Source: UBA2589 sp038120095 | GTDB lineage: Bacteria; Gemmatimonadota; Gemmatimonadetes; Longimicrobiales; Gaopeijiaceae | Assembly (NCBI GenBank): GCA_038120095.1 | Contig: JAYOKZ010000016.1 | Span: forward strand, 5,194 to 69,193 | DNA: 64,000 nt | Reading direction: 5' to 3' | In this document: piece by piece, positions 31,955 through 40,292 of the stretch | Layout of the letters: each line of letters opens with the position of its first letter | Numbering within the stretch: the stretch's first letter is position 1 | Notes under the pieces: generated by a model | The model's input: only the letters and a program-made list of their open reading frames with translations | The model's database searches: none | What the model was told of the DNA's origin: nothing | Program-made: the position numbers and the translations under genes

Positions 31955-33438
31955 GCCAGAATCTGCCGGCGCTTCTCGTCGTCGTTCCCATGATCCTCGC
32001 GCCGCTTGCAGCGCTGCTCAATCGTTCCGGGCCGTCGTGGGTCGTCGCGGCGATCGGATCGTGGTTCTCCTTCGGTGCAGCGTTGCGACTCTTGGGCAGG
32101 GTCCTGGACGAAGGCGTGGTCGTCTACTCCCTGGGTGGATGGGCGGCTCCCATCGGGATCGAGTACCGCATCGATCAGGTGAGCGCGTTCGTCACGGTGA
32201 TTGTGTCCAGTATCGCGGCGATCGCGATCCTCTACGCGCGAAGCAGTGTTCGAGACGAGATCCACGAAGATCGTCACGCGCTCTTTTACGCCGCATTTCT
32301 CCTGAATGTCTGCGGCCTGCTGGGCATCTCGATCACGGGGGACGTATTCAACGTCTTCGTCTTCCTGGAGGTGTCCTCCCTTTCGGCCTACGCGATGATT
32401 GCCCTGGGGCAGGATCGCCGCGCGCTCACGTCGGCGTTCCAGTATCTGATCATGGGCTCGGTTGGCGCGACGTTCATCGTGATCGGGATCGGGCTGCTCT
32501 TCGTGATGACGGGCACGCTGGGTATGGCGGACCTCGCCGCGCGGATTCCGGCGGTGTGGGCCTCCGGGGAGGGGGATCGCACGATTGCCGTCGCCTTCAC
32601 CTTCCTGACGGTCGGTGTGACACTGAAGCTGGCTCTCTTCCCGCTGCATCTGTGGCTCCCGAACGCGTACACCTTCGCGCCCTCGGCCGTAACGGGATAC
32701 ATGGCGGCGACGTCGACGAAAGTCAGCGTCTACCTGCTGATGCGGTTCTTCTTCACCGTCTTTGGAGAGCAGTTCTCGTTCGAGCAGATGCACCTGGACA
32801 TGGTGCTTACGCCGCTTGCTCTGGTCTCGATTTTAGCGATGTCCCTCGTCGCGATCTACCAGTCCAACGTCAAACGCCTCCTGGCCTTCTCGTCGGTCGC
32901 GCAGATCGGATACATGGTTCTGGGCATCAGCCTGGGGTCAGTGGTCGGGGTCGCCGCGGGGATCATCCATCTGTTCAATCATGCCGTGATGAAGGGTGCT
33001 CTCTTCATGGCGATGGGCTGCGTGATGTACAGGATCGGATCGGTTCGGCTCGAGGACATGAAGGGCCTCGGCAAGGCCATGCCGTGGACGATGGCGGCGT
33101 TCGTCGGAGGAGGACTCAGCATGATCGGAGTCCCGTTGACGGTGGGCTTCGTGAGCAAGTGGTATCTGGTGCAGGGCGCGCTCGCTCAGGGCAGGTGGGC
33201 TGTGGCCGCCGTGGTGATGGTGGGTTCACTCATGGCATTGATCTACATCTGGAAGGTCGTGGAGGTCGCCTACTTCCAGCGCCGCGAGGACGAGGCCGAC
33301 ATCCGGGAGGCACCGCTGAGCCTGCTGATTCCCACATGGGCGCTGGTCGCAGCGAGCTTCTGGTTCGGCATCGATGCGGGAACGACATCGAGCGTGGCGA
33401 TTTCGGCTGCTGAAACGCTTCTGGGAGTCCTCCCGTGA
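31951..33438 (+). CDS. mrpD: Mrp antiporter subunit D (NuoM/NuoN-like), first copy
   Basis: This 495-residue protein has about 14 predicted helices and the proton-antiporter (ND2/4/5-like) domain. Conserved pieces are FNVFVFLEVSSLSAYAMIALG, KLALFPLHLWLPNAYTFAPSAVTGYMAATSTKVSVYLL and RLLAFSSVAQIGYMVLGI. The key Glu (FLEVSS) and Lys residues (TLKLALF, STKVSVY) are present, so it should conduct protons. It is one of three antiporter-like subunits in this operon. GTG 31951 overlaps mrpC and the stop overlaps the next gene. Confidence 0.93.
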   Translation: MSQNLPALLVVVPMILAPLAALLNRSGPSWVVAAIGSWFSFGAALRLLGRVLDEGVVVYSLGGWAAPIGIEYRIDQVSAFVTVIVSSIAAIAILYARSSVRDEIHEDRHALFYAAFLLNVCGLLGISITGDVFNVFVFLEVSSLSAYAMIALGQDRRALTSAFQYLIMGSVGATFIVIGIGLLFVMTGTLGMADLAARIPAVWASGEGDRTIAVAFTFLTVGVTLKLALFPLHLWLPNAYTFAPSAVTGYMAATSTKVSVYLLMRFFFTVFGEQFSFEQMHLDMVLTPLALVSILAMSLVAIYQSNVKRLLAFSSVAQIGYMVLGISLGSVVGVAAGIIHLFNHAVMKGALFMAMGCVMYRIGSVRLEDMKGLGKAMPWTMAAFVGGGLSMIGVPLTVGFVSKWYLVQGALAQGRWAVAAVVMVGSLMALIYIWKVVEVAYFQRREDEADIREAPLSLLIPTWALVAASFWFGIDAGTTSSVAISAAETLLGVLP

Positions 33439-34916
33439 TGGGTGATCCGGGCATGATCGTGCTGTTTACCGTGTTGCTGCCGGTCATCGGAGCCGGGCTC
33501 GTCCTCCTGCTGCGGAAGAACGAAAACGCACGGGAAGCGGCGACGCTCATCACCGGAGTGGTCACCTTCCTGCACGTTCTGGGACTCCTGCGGCTCGTTC
33601 GCTCGGGGGAGACGCCCCGGTTGGACATCATCGAAGTGGTTCCGGATGTCTGGCTCTCCTTCGCGGTCGAGCCGCTGGGTATGGTATTCGCCCTCGTGGC
33701 CGGCTTTCTGTGGCCCGTCACGTCACTGTACGCGATCGGCTACATGCGAGGGCACCACGAGGAAAACCAGACGAGGTTCTTTTTCTTCTTCGCGATCGCG
33801 ATCGCGGGTGCGATGGGCGTTGCGTTCAGCGCGAACCTCTTCACCCTCTTCGTATTCTACGAATTCCTGACCTTCTGCACGGTACCGCTCGTCACGCATC
33901 ACCAGTCCGAGGAGGCCAAGAAGTCCGGTCGGATCTATCTCGGGATCCTGCTGTCCACCTCCGTGGGCCTTCAGCTGGTCGCGATCATATGGACGTGGGT
34001 GTTGGCCGGGACCCTCGACTTCCGTACCGGTGGAATCCTCGCGGGTACGGCCTCGACGGGGGTTCTCAGCGCAATTCTGGTCCTCTACGTCTATGGGGTC
34101 GGGAAAGCCGCGCTCATGCCGTTCCATCGGTGGCTACCCGCTGCAATGGTGGCGCCGACACCGGTCTCGGCGCTTCTGCACGCCGTCGCCGTGGTGAAGG
34201 CCGGAGTCTTCACCGTTCTCAAGATCTCCGTGTACGTCTTCGGGGTCGATCTCCTGCAGACGCTCACCACGACGACGTGGCTGGCGTGGGCAGCTGCCGC
34301 CACGATCATCATCGGATCGCTGGTGGCGTTCAGGAAGGACAACCTGAAGGCGCGGCTGGCCTATTCCACGATCAGCCAGCTCTCGTACATCGTACTGGGT
34401 GCAATGCTTGCGAACGACCTCGGGATCATCGGGGGCGGGATGCACATCGCGATGCATGCCTTCGGCAAGATTACGCTGTTTTTCGCTGCGGGTGGGATCA
34501 TGGTCGCTGCCCACGAGAAGAACATCAGCCGTATGCATGGGCTCGGTCGAACCATGCCGATCACGTTTGGAGCCTTTTTCGTGGGCTCTCTCTCGATCAT
34601 CGGCCTGCCACCTGCTGGTGGCGCGTGGTCGAAGTGGTTCCTCGGGATGGGAACGCTCGAGGCGAGTCAGGTCGGGCTGCTGGCGGTACTCATGCTGAGT
34701 TCGCTGCTCGGTCTCTACTACCTGCTCGAGGTGCCGGTGAAGGCGTTCTTCTTCAAGCCGCCGGAGGACGCGCACCATCACGAGGGCATTCACGAGTCAC
34801 CTTTGCCGTCCCTGATTGCGATATGCATCACGGCGGCCGCGACCCTGGGTCTGTTCCTGTGGCCGGATCTCTTCCATGAATTGATGCAGATGGTCGTGGC
34901 AGGAGGGGCACGATGA
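33435..34916 (+). CDS. Mrp antiporter subunit D-like (proton-conducting), second copy
   Basis: This 493-residue antiporter-like subunit contains FTLFVFYEFLTFCTVPLVTH, GKAALMPFHRWLPAAMVAPTPVSALLHAVAVVKAGVF and KARLAYSTISQLSYIVLG. The conserved Glu and Lys are retained. The C-terminal cytoplasmic or periplasmic loop has a His-rich stretch, DAHHHEGIHES. It differs clearly from its neighbour, so it is not a recent duplicate. GTG 33435 or ATG 33438 is the start; both overlap the previous stop. Confidence 0.92.
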   Translation: MMGDPGMIVLFTVLLPVIGAGLVLLLRKNENAREAATLITGVVTFLHVLGLLRLVRSGETPRLDIIEVVPDVWLSFAVEPLGMVFALVAGFLWPVTSLYAIGYMRGHHEENQTRFFFFFAIAIAGAMGVAFSANLFTLFVFYEFLTFCTVPLVTHHQSEEAKKSGRIYLGILLSTSVGLQLVAIIWTWVLAGTLDFRTGGILAGTASTGVLSAILVLYVYGVGKAALMPFHRWLPAAMVAPTPVSALLHAVAVVKAGVFTVLKISVYVFGVDLLQTLTTTTWLAWAAAATIIIGSLVAFRKDNLKARLAYSTISQLSYIVLGAMLANDLGIIGGGMHIAMHAFGKITLFFAAGGIMVAAHEKNISRMHGLGRTMPITFGAFFVGSLSIIGLPPAGGAWSKWFLGMGTLEASQVGLLAVLMLSSLLGLYYLLEVPVKAFFFKPPEDAHHHEGIHESPLPSLIAICITAAATLGLFLWPDLFHELMQMVVAGGAR

Positions 34917-35314
34917 GCGATCACGGCCATCACGAGGTGCGAGAGCCCATCGGGTGGATGGACCGACCCGACGTCGTGAAGCGACTCTTCACGGTCTTCT
35001 ACGTGGTCTGCGGCGTGCTCTTCCTTGCGGAGTTCATCCTCATGGGCACGGAGAATGCACATCCGCATCCGCTCGAAGAGCGCATGCGGTTCTTCGTATA
35101 TCCGGTGTACGGCTTCATTTCCTTCTGGTTCCTGGTGCTGCTCGCACGTCCGATGAGAACACTCCTCATTCGTTCCGAGGACTACTATGAGGGGGGTGGA
35201 GTCTACGATCCGGCTGCGGATCCGGGGCACGTTTCGACCCATGGCCACGGACCGGCTCGTGATTCTTCCAGTGGCACAGGGTCCGAGGGCGGGGAGGTGA
35301 GCGATGCTCGGTAG
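34913..35314 (+). CDS. Small two-helix membrane protein inside the Mrp operon
   Basis: This 133-residue protein has two hydrophobic helices (about 24-44 and 60-79) between a His-rich N-terminus (DHGHHE, residues 3-8) and a hydrophilic tail with H106, H110 and H112 (HVSTHGHG). I do not recognise a named family. It overlaps both neighbouring antiporter genes (ATGA at the start, 11 bases at the end), so it is translated with them and probably belongs to the complex as an extra subunit or assembly factor. Confidence 0.85.
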   Translation: MSDHGHHEVREPIGWMDRPDVVKRLFTVFYVVCGVLFLAEFILMGTENAHPHPLEERMRFFVYPVYGFISFWFLVLLARPMRTLLIRSEDYYEGGGVYDPAADPGHVSTHGHGPARDSSSGTGSEGGEVSDAR

Positions 35315-37139
35315 CATGCCGCCGTTCATGCTCTTCTTCGTGGGCGCGATCGTCGTCGCCTTCACGAACGGGGCCGTTCGAAAGAGCGTCGTGCTCGGGG
35401 TTCCCATCCTGGGGCTGGTCAATCTGATCCTCACGGCCGGCGGGGACGTAGGTGCGCCCTCGGCCATCGGGGAGTCGGTTCCCCAGATCTACCTGACGTT
35501 GGAGCTGCTGGGATACGAACTTCAGCCCTACCGGGCGGACAAGCTCAGCCTGCTGTTCGGATATCTCTTCCACATCGCTGCCTTCCTGGGCTTCATGTAC
35601 GCGCTGCATCTGGGCGACGGCACTCCGGAGGGTTCGGTGGCGGGGGACGTCGGAGAGGACGACGTCATCGGCAACGAACGGGCCGGAATGCAGCACGTCT
35701 CAGCGATGCTGTACGCGGGAAGTGCCCTTGGCGCGGTGTTCGCCGGCGATTTCATCACACTGTTCGTGTTCTGGGAACTGCTGGCGATCACATCCGTCTT
35801 CCTCGTGTGGGCGAGGAACTCCGACCGGGCGTACGCAACGGGATTCCGTTACCTGATCATCCATGTCGTGTCCGGCGTGCTGCTCCTCTCGGGTGCGCTG
35901 ATGCTCGCTCACCGAACGGGTTCGATCGAATTCGGGCATGTGGCCGGCCAATTGCATGGGGACGAGGGCGGGGGGCTGGCTGCTGCCGGGCTGCCCGCGC
36001 TGCTTCTCCTGATCGCGTTCGGCATCAAGGCGGGCTTCCCGCTCGCCCACAACTGGATCACCGAGGCCTACCCGGAGAGTACTCCGACCGGGACGGTCTT
36101 CCTCAGCGCATTCACCACCAAGGTTGCCGTCTACGCACTGGCGCGAAGCTTCGGTGGGCTCGATGAGCTGATCTGGATCGGGACCGCGATGACCTTCTTC
36201 CCGATCTTCTTTGCCGTGCTGGAAAACGATCTTCGTCGGGTTCTCGGTTACTCGATGATCAACCAGATCGGCTTCATGGTTGCGGGCATCGGGATCGGCA
36301 CCGCGCTGGCCGTGAACGGGGCCGTCGCACACGCCTTTGCCGATGTGATCTTCAAGGGGCTGCTCTTCATGTCGATGGGCGCCGTCCTGACGATGACAGG
36401 CCGTACGAAGGGGACGGACCTGGGCGGGCTCTACAAAACCATGCCGATCACGGCCACGCTCTGTATCGTGGGCGCGTCCGCGATTTCTGCCTTCCCGCTG
36501 TTCAGCGCCTTCGTGACGAAGTCGATGATCATGGTGGCCGCGATCGAAGAGCATCACTACATCGTGTGGCTCTTCATGCTGTTTGCGTCTGCGGGTGTGC
36601 TCGAGCACGCCGGGATCAAGATTCCGTTCTTCGCGTTCTTCGCGCACGATTCCGGGATTCGGACGAAGGAGCCTCCTCGGAACATGCTCGTCGCGATGGT
36701 GATCGGCGGTGCCCTGTGCATCCTGATCGGGGTTTTCCCCGGAGTCTTCTACGGGTTGCTACCGTTCGAGATGGACTACCACCCGTACGATACACGGCAC
36801 GTGCTGACTCAGCTTCAACTGTTGTGTTTCGGCGCGCTGGGCTTCATCACGCTGGTCAAGACCGGGATCTATCCGGACGAAAAGCGCGCGGTCCACATCG
36901 ATGCGGAAGTGCTGTACAGAAAACTGGGACCGTGGCTGGTCGGCTCGGCAGGGAGTGCGATCTCCGCTGTCGACGGAGCGGTGCGCGGAACTGCCATGGG
37001 ACTCATTCGATCGGCTCTGGACGCGCTCGGTCGCATGCACGGTCAACTGGGGCCGTTGGCGCGCTCCTGGCCATCCGGTAGCATGGTGTTCTGGGTTGCC
37101 CTCTCGCTGGCGGCTTACCTTCTGTTCTATCTCTTCTGA
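35304..37139 (+). CDS. Mrp antiporter subunit D/A-like (proton-conducting), third copy
   Basis: This 611-residue membrane protein has the antiporter domain (about 120-430): FITLFVFWELLAITSVFLVWARN, IKAGFPLAHNWITEAYPESTPTGTVFLSAFTTKVAVYAL and RRVLGYSMINQIGFMVAG. The conserved Glu and Lys are kept. The C-terminal 110 residues form an extra helix plus an amphipathic stretch and a final anchor (MVFWVALSLAAYLLFYLF), reminiscent of NuoL-type lateral helices. It ends the Mrp operon; the next gene starts 51 bases later. A complex with three such subunits is larger than the standard Mrp antiporter. Confidence 0.92.
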   Translation: MLGSMPPFMLFFVGAIVVAFTNGAVRKSVVLGVPILGLVNLILTAGGDVGAPSAIGESVPQIYLTLELLGYELQPYRADKLSLLFGYLFHIAAFLGFMYALHLGDGTPEGSVAGDVGEDDVIGNERAGMQHVSAMLYAGSALGAVFAGDFITLFVFWELLAITSVFLVWARNSDRAYATGFRYLIIHVVSGVLLLSGALMLAHRTGSIEFGHVAGQLHGDEGGGLAAAGLPALLLLIAFGIKAGFPLAHNWITEAYPESTPTGTVFLSAFTTKVAVYALARSFGGLDELIWIGTAMTFFPIFFAVLENDLRRVLGYSMINQIGFMVAGIGIGTALAVNGAVAHAFADVIFKGLLFMSMGAVLTMTGRTKGTDLGGLYKTMPITATLCIVGASAISAFPLFSAFVTKSMIMVAAIEEHHYIVWLFMLFASAGVLEHAGIKIPFFAFFAHDSGIRTKEPPRNMLVAMVIGGALCILIGVFPGVFYGLLPFEMDYHPYDTRHVLTQLQLLCFGALGFITLVKTGIYPDEKRAVHIDAEVLYRKLGPWLVGSAGSAISAVDGAVRGTAMGLIRSALDALGRMHGQLGPLARSWPSGSMVFWVALSLAAYLLFYLF

Positions 37140-37190
37140 TCGATATCCCGTGCACCCCACCTCGGGGTGCCCGGGAGAGGGTGTGACCAC

Positions 37191-38075
37191 GTGACGGCCA
37201 GGCTGGCGACTCACCCCGACATCGCAGGGCGCACTGCGCATGTGGTTGGGTTGCTTCGAGCAGCCGGCATGGATGTGGAGTTCGTTGGTGATCTGCACCC
37301 TGCCGAGCCGTTTGCCGGTCTTGGAGATCACCAGATCGACCTCGCTCTCGTGGGGATCACGGCGCTGCGTGGCACCAGTTCGGACGACTTCACGACCGTC
37401 GCCGTTCTGCCACGCATGGACACGAGGGACGTACTCGTGGCACTTCAGGGACGCGCGACTTCGCTCGCTCGGTTGTCGGAGGGGGCAAGAGTCGCGTATT
37501 CAGGGGCTCGACGCGGCGCTTTTCTGGCCGCCCATCGGGGGGACATCGTCGGAATCGAAATGGATGCTGCGCCGTTCAGCGATCTGATGGGGTTGGCCAG
37601 GGAGGGAGAGGTCGCTCAGGCCGACTCGTCCGGGCTCGCGGAGGGCGCTCCGGACGCGTTGATCATGAGTGCCCTCGACGCTCGGGAGGGGGGGCTCCTG
37701 GATACGGCCGTCGAGGCCCTCGACCCGAAGTCATGGCTGCCGGAGCCGGGGCAGGGGGCCCTCGCCCTGGTGGCTCGTCATCCCATCGCGGAGGCGACGG
37801 CGCTGGATCATCTACCGACTCGTACGGCTCTTCGTACCGAGCTGGCGCTCCTGGACGCGATCGAGAGCCTCGGTACCACGACCCTGGGCTGTCTCGCTCA
37901 GCCCTCGGGGCGGTGGATCCGCCTTTGGGCAGCTGCAGCCAGCTCCCGTGGGGATCGTCTGGTGCGATCCGATCGTACGGGGCCTCTGGACGAGCCGGAG
38001 AGCCTCGGGGCGTCCGTCGCCTCAGAGCTGATGGCTCGAGGATATGGGCTTCTTGCCGCCCCGACGTCCCCGTGA
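37191..38075 (+). CDS. Degenerate hydroxymethylbilane synthase (HemC)-like protein
   Basis: This 294-residue protein keeps HemC landmarks: LRAAGMDVEFVG near the start, VLPRMDTRDVLVAL (72-85, compare REDPRDAFV), YSGARR (103-108, compare GTSSLRR), LPEPGQGALAL (183-193, the family signature) and a Cys in TLGCLAQPSG (C234, the dipyrromethane-cofactor position). It has lost the N-terminal TRxSPLA Arg (THPDIA here). The VHSMKD region holding the catalytic Asp is replaced by LVGITALRG (53-61), and the GGKGLFVKE segment is missing. It may be an inactive or re-purposed paralogue. GTG 37191 fits the family start; GTG 37167 is possible. No other heme gene is nearby. It overlaps rfaE2 (GTGA). Confidence 0.7.
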   Translation: MTARLATHPDIAGRTAHVVGLLRAAGMDVEFVGDLHPAEPFAGLGDHQIDLALVGITALRGTSSDDFTTVAVLPRMDTRDVLVALQGRATSLARLSEGARVAYSGARRGAFLAAHRGDIVGIEMDAAPFSDLMGLAREGEVAQADSSGLAEGAPDALIMSALDAREGGLLDTAVEALDPKSWLPEPGQGALALVARHPIAEATALDHLPTRTALRTELALLDAIESLGTTTLGCLAQPSGRWIRLWAAAASSRGDRLVRSDRTGPLDEPESLGASVASELMARGYGLLAAPTSP

Positions 38076-38575
38076 CGCCCCGAGTGCCGGAGGCGAAGAT
38101 TCTGACTCACCGGGAGCTCGTCGATCGGGTCGGACCTCCCCGACCCGAGAAGATGGTGTTCACGAACGGGGTATTCGACCTGGTACATCGGGGGCACGCA
38201 ACGTATCTGGCGGCGGCTCGGGCCCTCGGCGATCTGCTCGTCGTCGGCGTGAATTCCGACGCGTCGGCGCGCAGACTCGGAAAGGGTCCCGGGCGCCCAT
38301 TGGTCACGGATGCGGATCGAGCGTTCGTCCTCGCATCTCTCGAGTGCGTCGACTACGTGTGTGTGTTCGACGAAGACACGCCTGCGGCCCTGATCGATAC
38401 ACTGCTGCCAGACGTCCTCGTCAAAGGGGGTGATTACGCCCTTGCCGACGTTGCCGGTCGGGAATCGGTCGAAGCTCATGGTGGCCGTGTCCAGTTGATC
38501 CCGTTTGTCGATGGATACTCGACGACGGACCTCGTGATGCAGATTCAATCCACTTCCGACGACGCTTCCCCCTGA
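38072..38575 (+). CDS. rfaE2: D-glycero-beta-D-manno-heptose 1-phosphate adenylyltransferase (HldE C-half alone)
   Basis: This 167-residue nucleotidyltransferase has the signature GVFDLVHRGHATYL (33-46, HxGH) and the family stretch PDVLVKGGDYA. It makes ADP-heptose from heptose 1-phosphate for LPS core. Its kinase partner is the separate gene at 14034, 24 kb away. The GTG start at 38072 overlaps the HemC-like stop (GTGA), tying the two translationally. The N-terminal extension of about 27 residues before KMVFTNG is normal for RfaE2. Confidence 0.9.
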   Translation: MTPRVPEAKILTHRELVDRVGPPRPEKMVFTNGVFDLVHRGHATYLAAARALGDLLVVGVNSDASARRLGKGPGRPLVTDADRAFVLASLECVDYVCVFDEDTPAALIDTLLPDVLVKGGDYALADVAGRESVEAHGGRVQLIPFVDGYSTTDLVMQIQSTSDDASP

Positions 38576-38588
38576 CTCTCTCTCATCC

Positions 38589-39308
38589 ATGCCAGAGCGA
38601 CACGATGGCCGACGCCCCGACGAAGGCCGGCCAGTTACCATCGAGATCGGTCCTTCACCCTATGCCGAGGGGTCATGCCTGATTTCGACCGGACATACCC
38701 GGGTTCTCTGTACGGCGAGTGTCGCCGAAGGTGTGCCGCCGTGGCGTGAGCGCAGTGGCGCCGGGTGGGTCACAGCCGAGTATGCGATGCTTCCGAGGGC
38801 AACCCACACTCGGAGTGGGCGTGAGCGGAATGGGCCGAAGGGGCGCACGCAGGAGATTCAGCGTCTGATCGGACGCTCTCTGCGGTCAGTCACCGACTTG
38901 CGAGCCCTCGGGAAGTACACGATCACCGTCGACTGCGACGTACTGCAAGCTGACGGTGGCACGCGGACCGCCTCGATTACCGGCGCCTGCGTCGCGCTCG
39001 AGCTTGCGACTTCCTGGATGATGACGGAGGGGCTCGTCGACCGTTCCCCGGCTCGAGAGCGGGTTGCAGCCGTGAGCGTGGGAATTGTCGACGGGATCCC
39101 CTGTCTGGACCTCGACTACCGGGAAGACTCGAGCGCTCAGGTCGACATGAATCTGGTCGCGACGGAGAGCGGAGGACTGGTCGAAGTTCAGGGCACCGCC
39201 GAAGGAGACCCGTTCCCCCGCCGCGACCTCGACCACATGATCGATCTCGGGATGGCGGGCATCGAGACGCTTCTGGCTGTGCAGGCACGCGCCCTCTCGG
39301 TCCGGTGA
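38589..39308 (+). CDS. rph: Ribonuclease PH
   Basis: This 239-residue 3'-5' phosphorolytic exoribonuclease trims tRNA 3' ends. It has the RNase PH patterns EGSCLISTGHTRVLCTASV, GWVTAEYAMLPRAT, RSLRSVTDLRALG and DVLQADGGTRTASITGA. Length is typical. It begins 13 bases after rfaE2 and ends one base before rdgB, which commonly pairs with rph. Confidence 0.96.
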   Translation: MPERHDGRRPDEGRPVTIEIGPSPYAEGSCLISTGHTRVLCTASVAEGVPPWRERSGAGWVTAEYAMLPRATHTRSGRERNGPKGRTQEIQRLIGRSLRSVTDLRALGKYTITVDCDVLQADGGTRTASITGACVALELATSWMMTEGLVDRSPARERVAAVSVGIVDGIPCLDLDYREDSSAQVDMNLVATESGGLVEVQGTAEGDPFPRRDLDHMIDLGMAGIETLLAVQARALSVR

Positions 39309-39309
39309 C

Positions 39310-39951
39310 ATGCGACTTCTGATCGCCACCCGTAGTTCGGGCAAAATGCAGGAAATCCGGCGGATCCTCTCCACCGTTACGGGGCTGGACGTTGTCTCCC
39401 TCGAGGAGGCCGGCATCGGATACCTCCCCGAGGAGGAGGCCCTCGAGCCTTTCGAGACGTTCGAGGAAAACGCCCTGTCCAAGGCCCGTCACTTCGCGGC
39501 GCGTTCGGGGCTTCCTACTGTAGCCGACGATTCCGGAATCACGGTCGATGCGCTCGATGGGGCACCCGGGGTGCGCTCCAAGCGATTCGCCCCGGACGGT
39601 GGGGCCGTGTCGTACGAGGTGGATGGGCAGGCGCTGGACGACGCGAACAATCAATATCTGATCGAGAGGCTGCGGGATGTGCCACCCGAGCATCGTTCAG
39701 CACGGTATGTCTGTGTGGCCTCGTTCGTGGAGGCGGCCGACTCGAAGCCGATGTTTTTCCGGGGAGAGGCTCACGGGCGGATCGTCGAGAAGCCGGCCGG
39801 ATCTGGTGGCTTCGGCTATGATCCGCACGTCTTCCATGAGGACCTGGGCCGGACGTATGCGGAGATGACGTCGACTGAGAAGGATGCCCGGAGTCACCGA
39901 GGTGCCGCATTCAGGGCTCTTGCCGCGTATCTCTCATCGAGGGCCGGGTGA
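39310..39951 (+). CDS. rdgB: RdgB/HAM1 non-canonical purine NTP pyrophosphatase
   Basis: This 213-residue enzyme hydrolyses ITP, dITP and XTP to keep abnormal purines out of nucleic acids. Visible family motifs are LIATRSSGKMQEIRRIL at the start, FEENALSKARHFAARSGLPTVADDSGI in the middle, and GGFGYDPHVFHEDLG followed by STEKDARSHRG. It starts one base after the rph stop and overlaps the DUF971 gene. Confidence 0.95.
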   Translation: MRLLIATRSSGKMQEIRRILSTVTGLDVVSLEEAGIGYLPEEEALEPFETFEENALSKARHFAARSGLPTVADDSGITVDALDGAPGVRSKRFAPDGGAVSYEVDGQALDDANNQYLIERLRDVPPEHRSARYVCVASFVEAADSKPMFFRGEAHGRIVEKPAGSGGFGYDPHVFHEDLGRTYAEMTSTEKDARSHRGAAFRALAAYLSSRAG

Positions 39952-40277
39952 TGGCCGGTGATGTGCGTGTCCAGGCAACGGAGATCGGACCGTCGGAGGA
40001 CGAGACGCGGCTGCGCATCGTCTGGGGGGACGGGGTCACGGCCGAATACGTCCCTCGCCGGCTTCGGATGATGTGCCCGTGTGCCGGGTGTGTGGACGAG
40101 TTGACTGGAGTTCGCACGCTCCAGCCCGGTGACGTGTCGGGCAACGTGTACCCGACGGCGATCCACTACGTCGGGCGCTACGCTCTCCAATTCGTCTGGA
40201 GCGACGGACACTCCACCGGCCTCTACACGTTCGAATACCTCAGGGGACTCTGGGATGTCGAGGGTCAGCCCGCCTGA
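39951..40277 (+). CDS. DUF971-domain protein
   Basis: This small protein of about 108 residues has the DUF971 (gamma-butyrobetaine-hydroxylase N-terminal-like) pattern: LRIVWGDGVTAEYVPRRLRMMCPCAGCVDE and a closing WSDGHSTGLYTFEYLRGL. The CPCAGC cysteines are conserved in the family and may bind metal. DUF971 proteins are often found with Fe-S assembly proteins; none is seen here. GTG 39948 or ATG 39951 could be the start; both overlap the rdgB stop. It is convergent with the peroxidase gene, 15 bases away. Confidence 0.88.
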   Translation: MAGDVRVQATEIGPSEDETRLRIVWGDGVTAEYVPRRLRMMCPCAGCVDELTGVRTLQPGDVSGNVYPTAIHYVGRYALQFVWSDGHSTGLYTFEYLRGLWDVEGQPA

Positions 40278-40292
40278 ACAACGCGCCGACGC

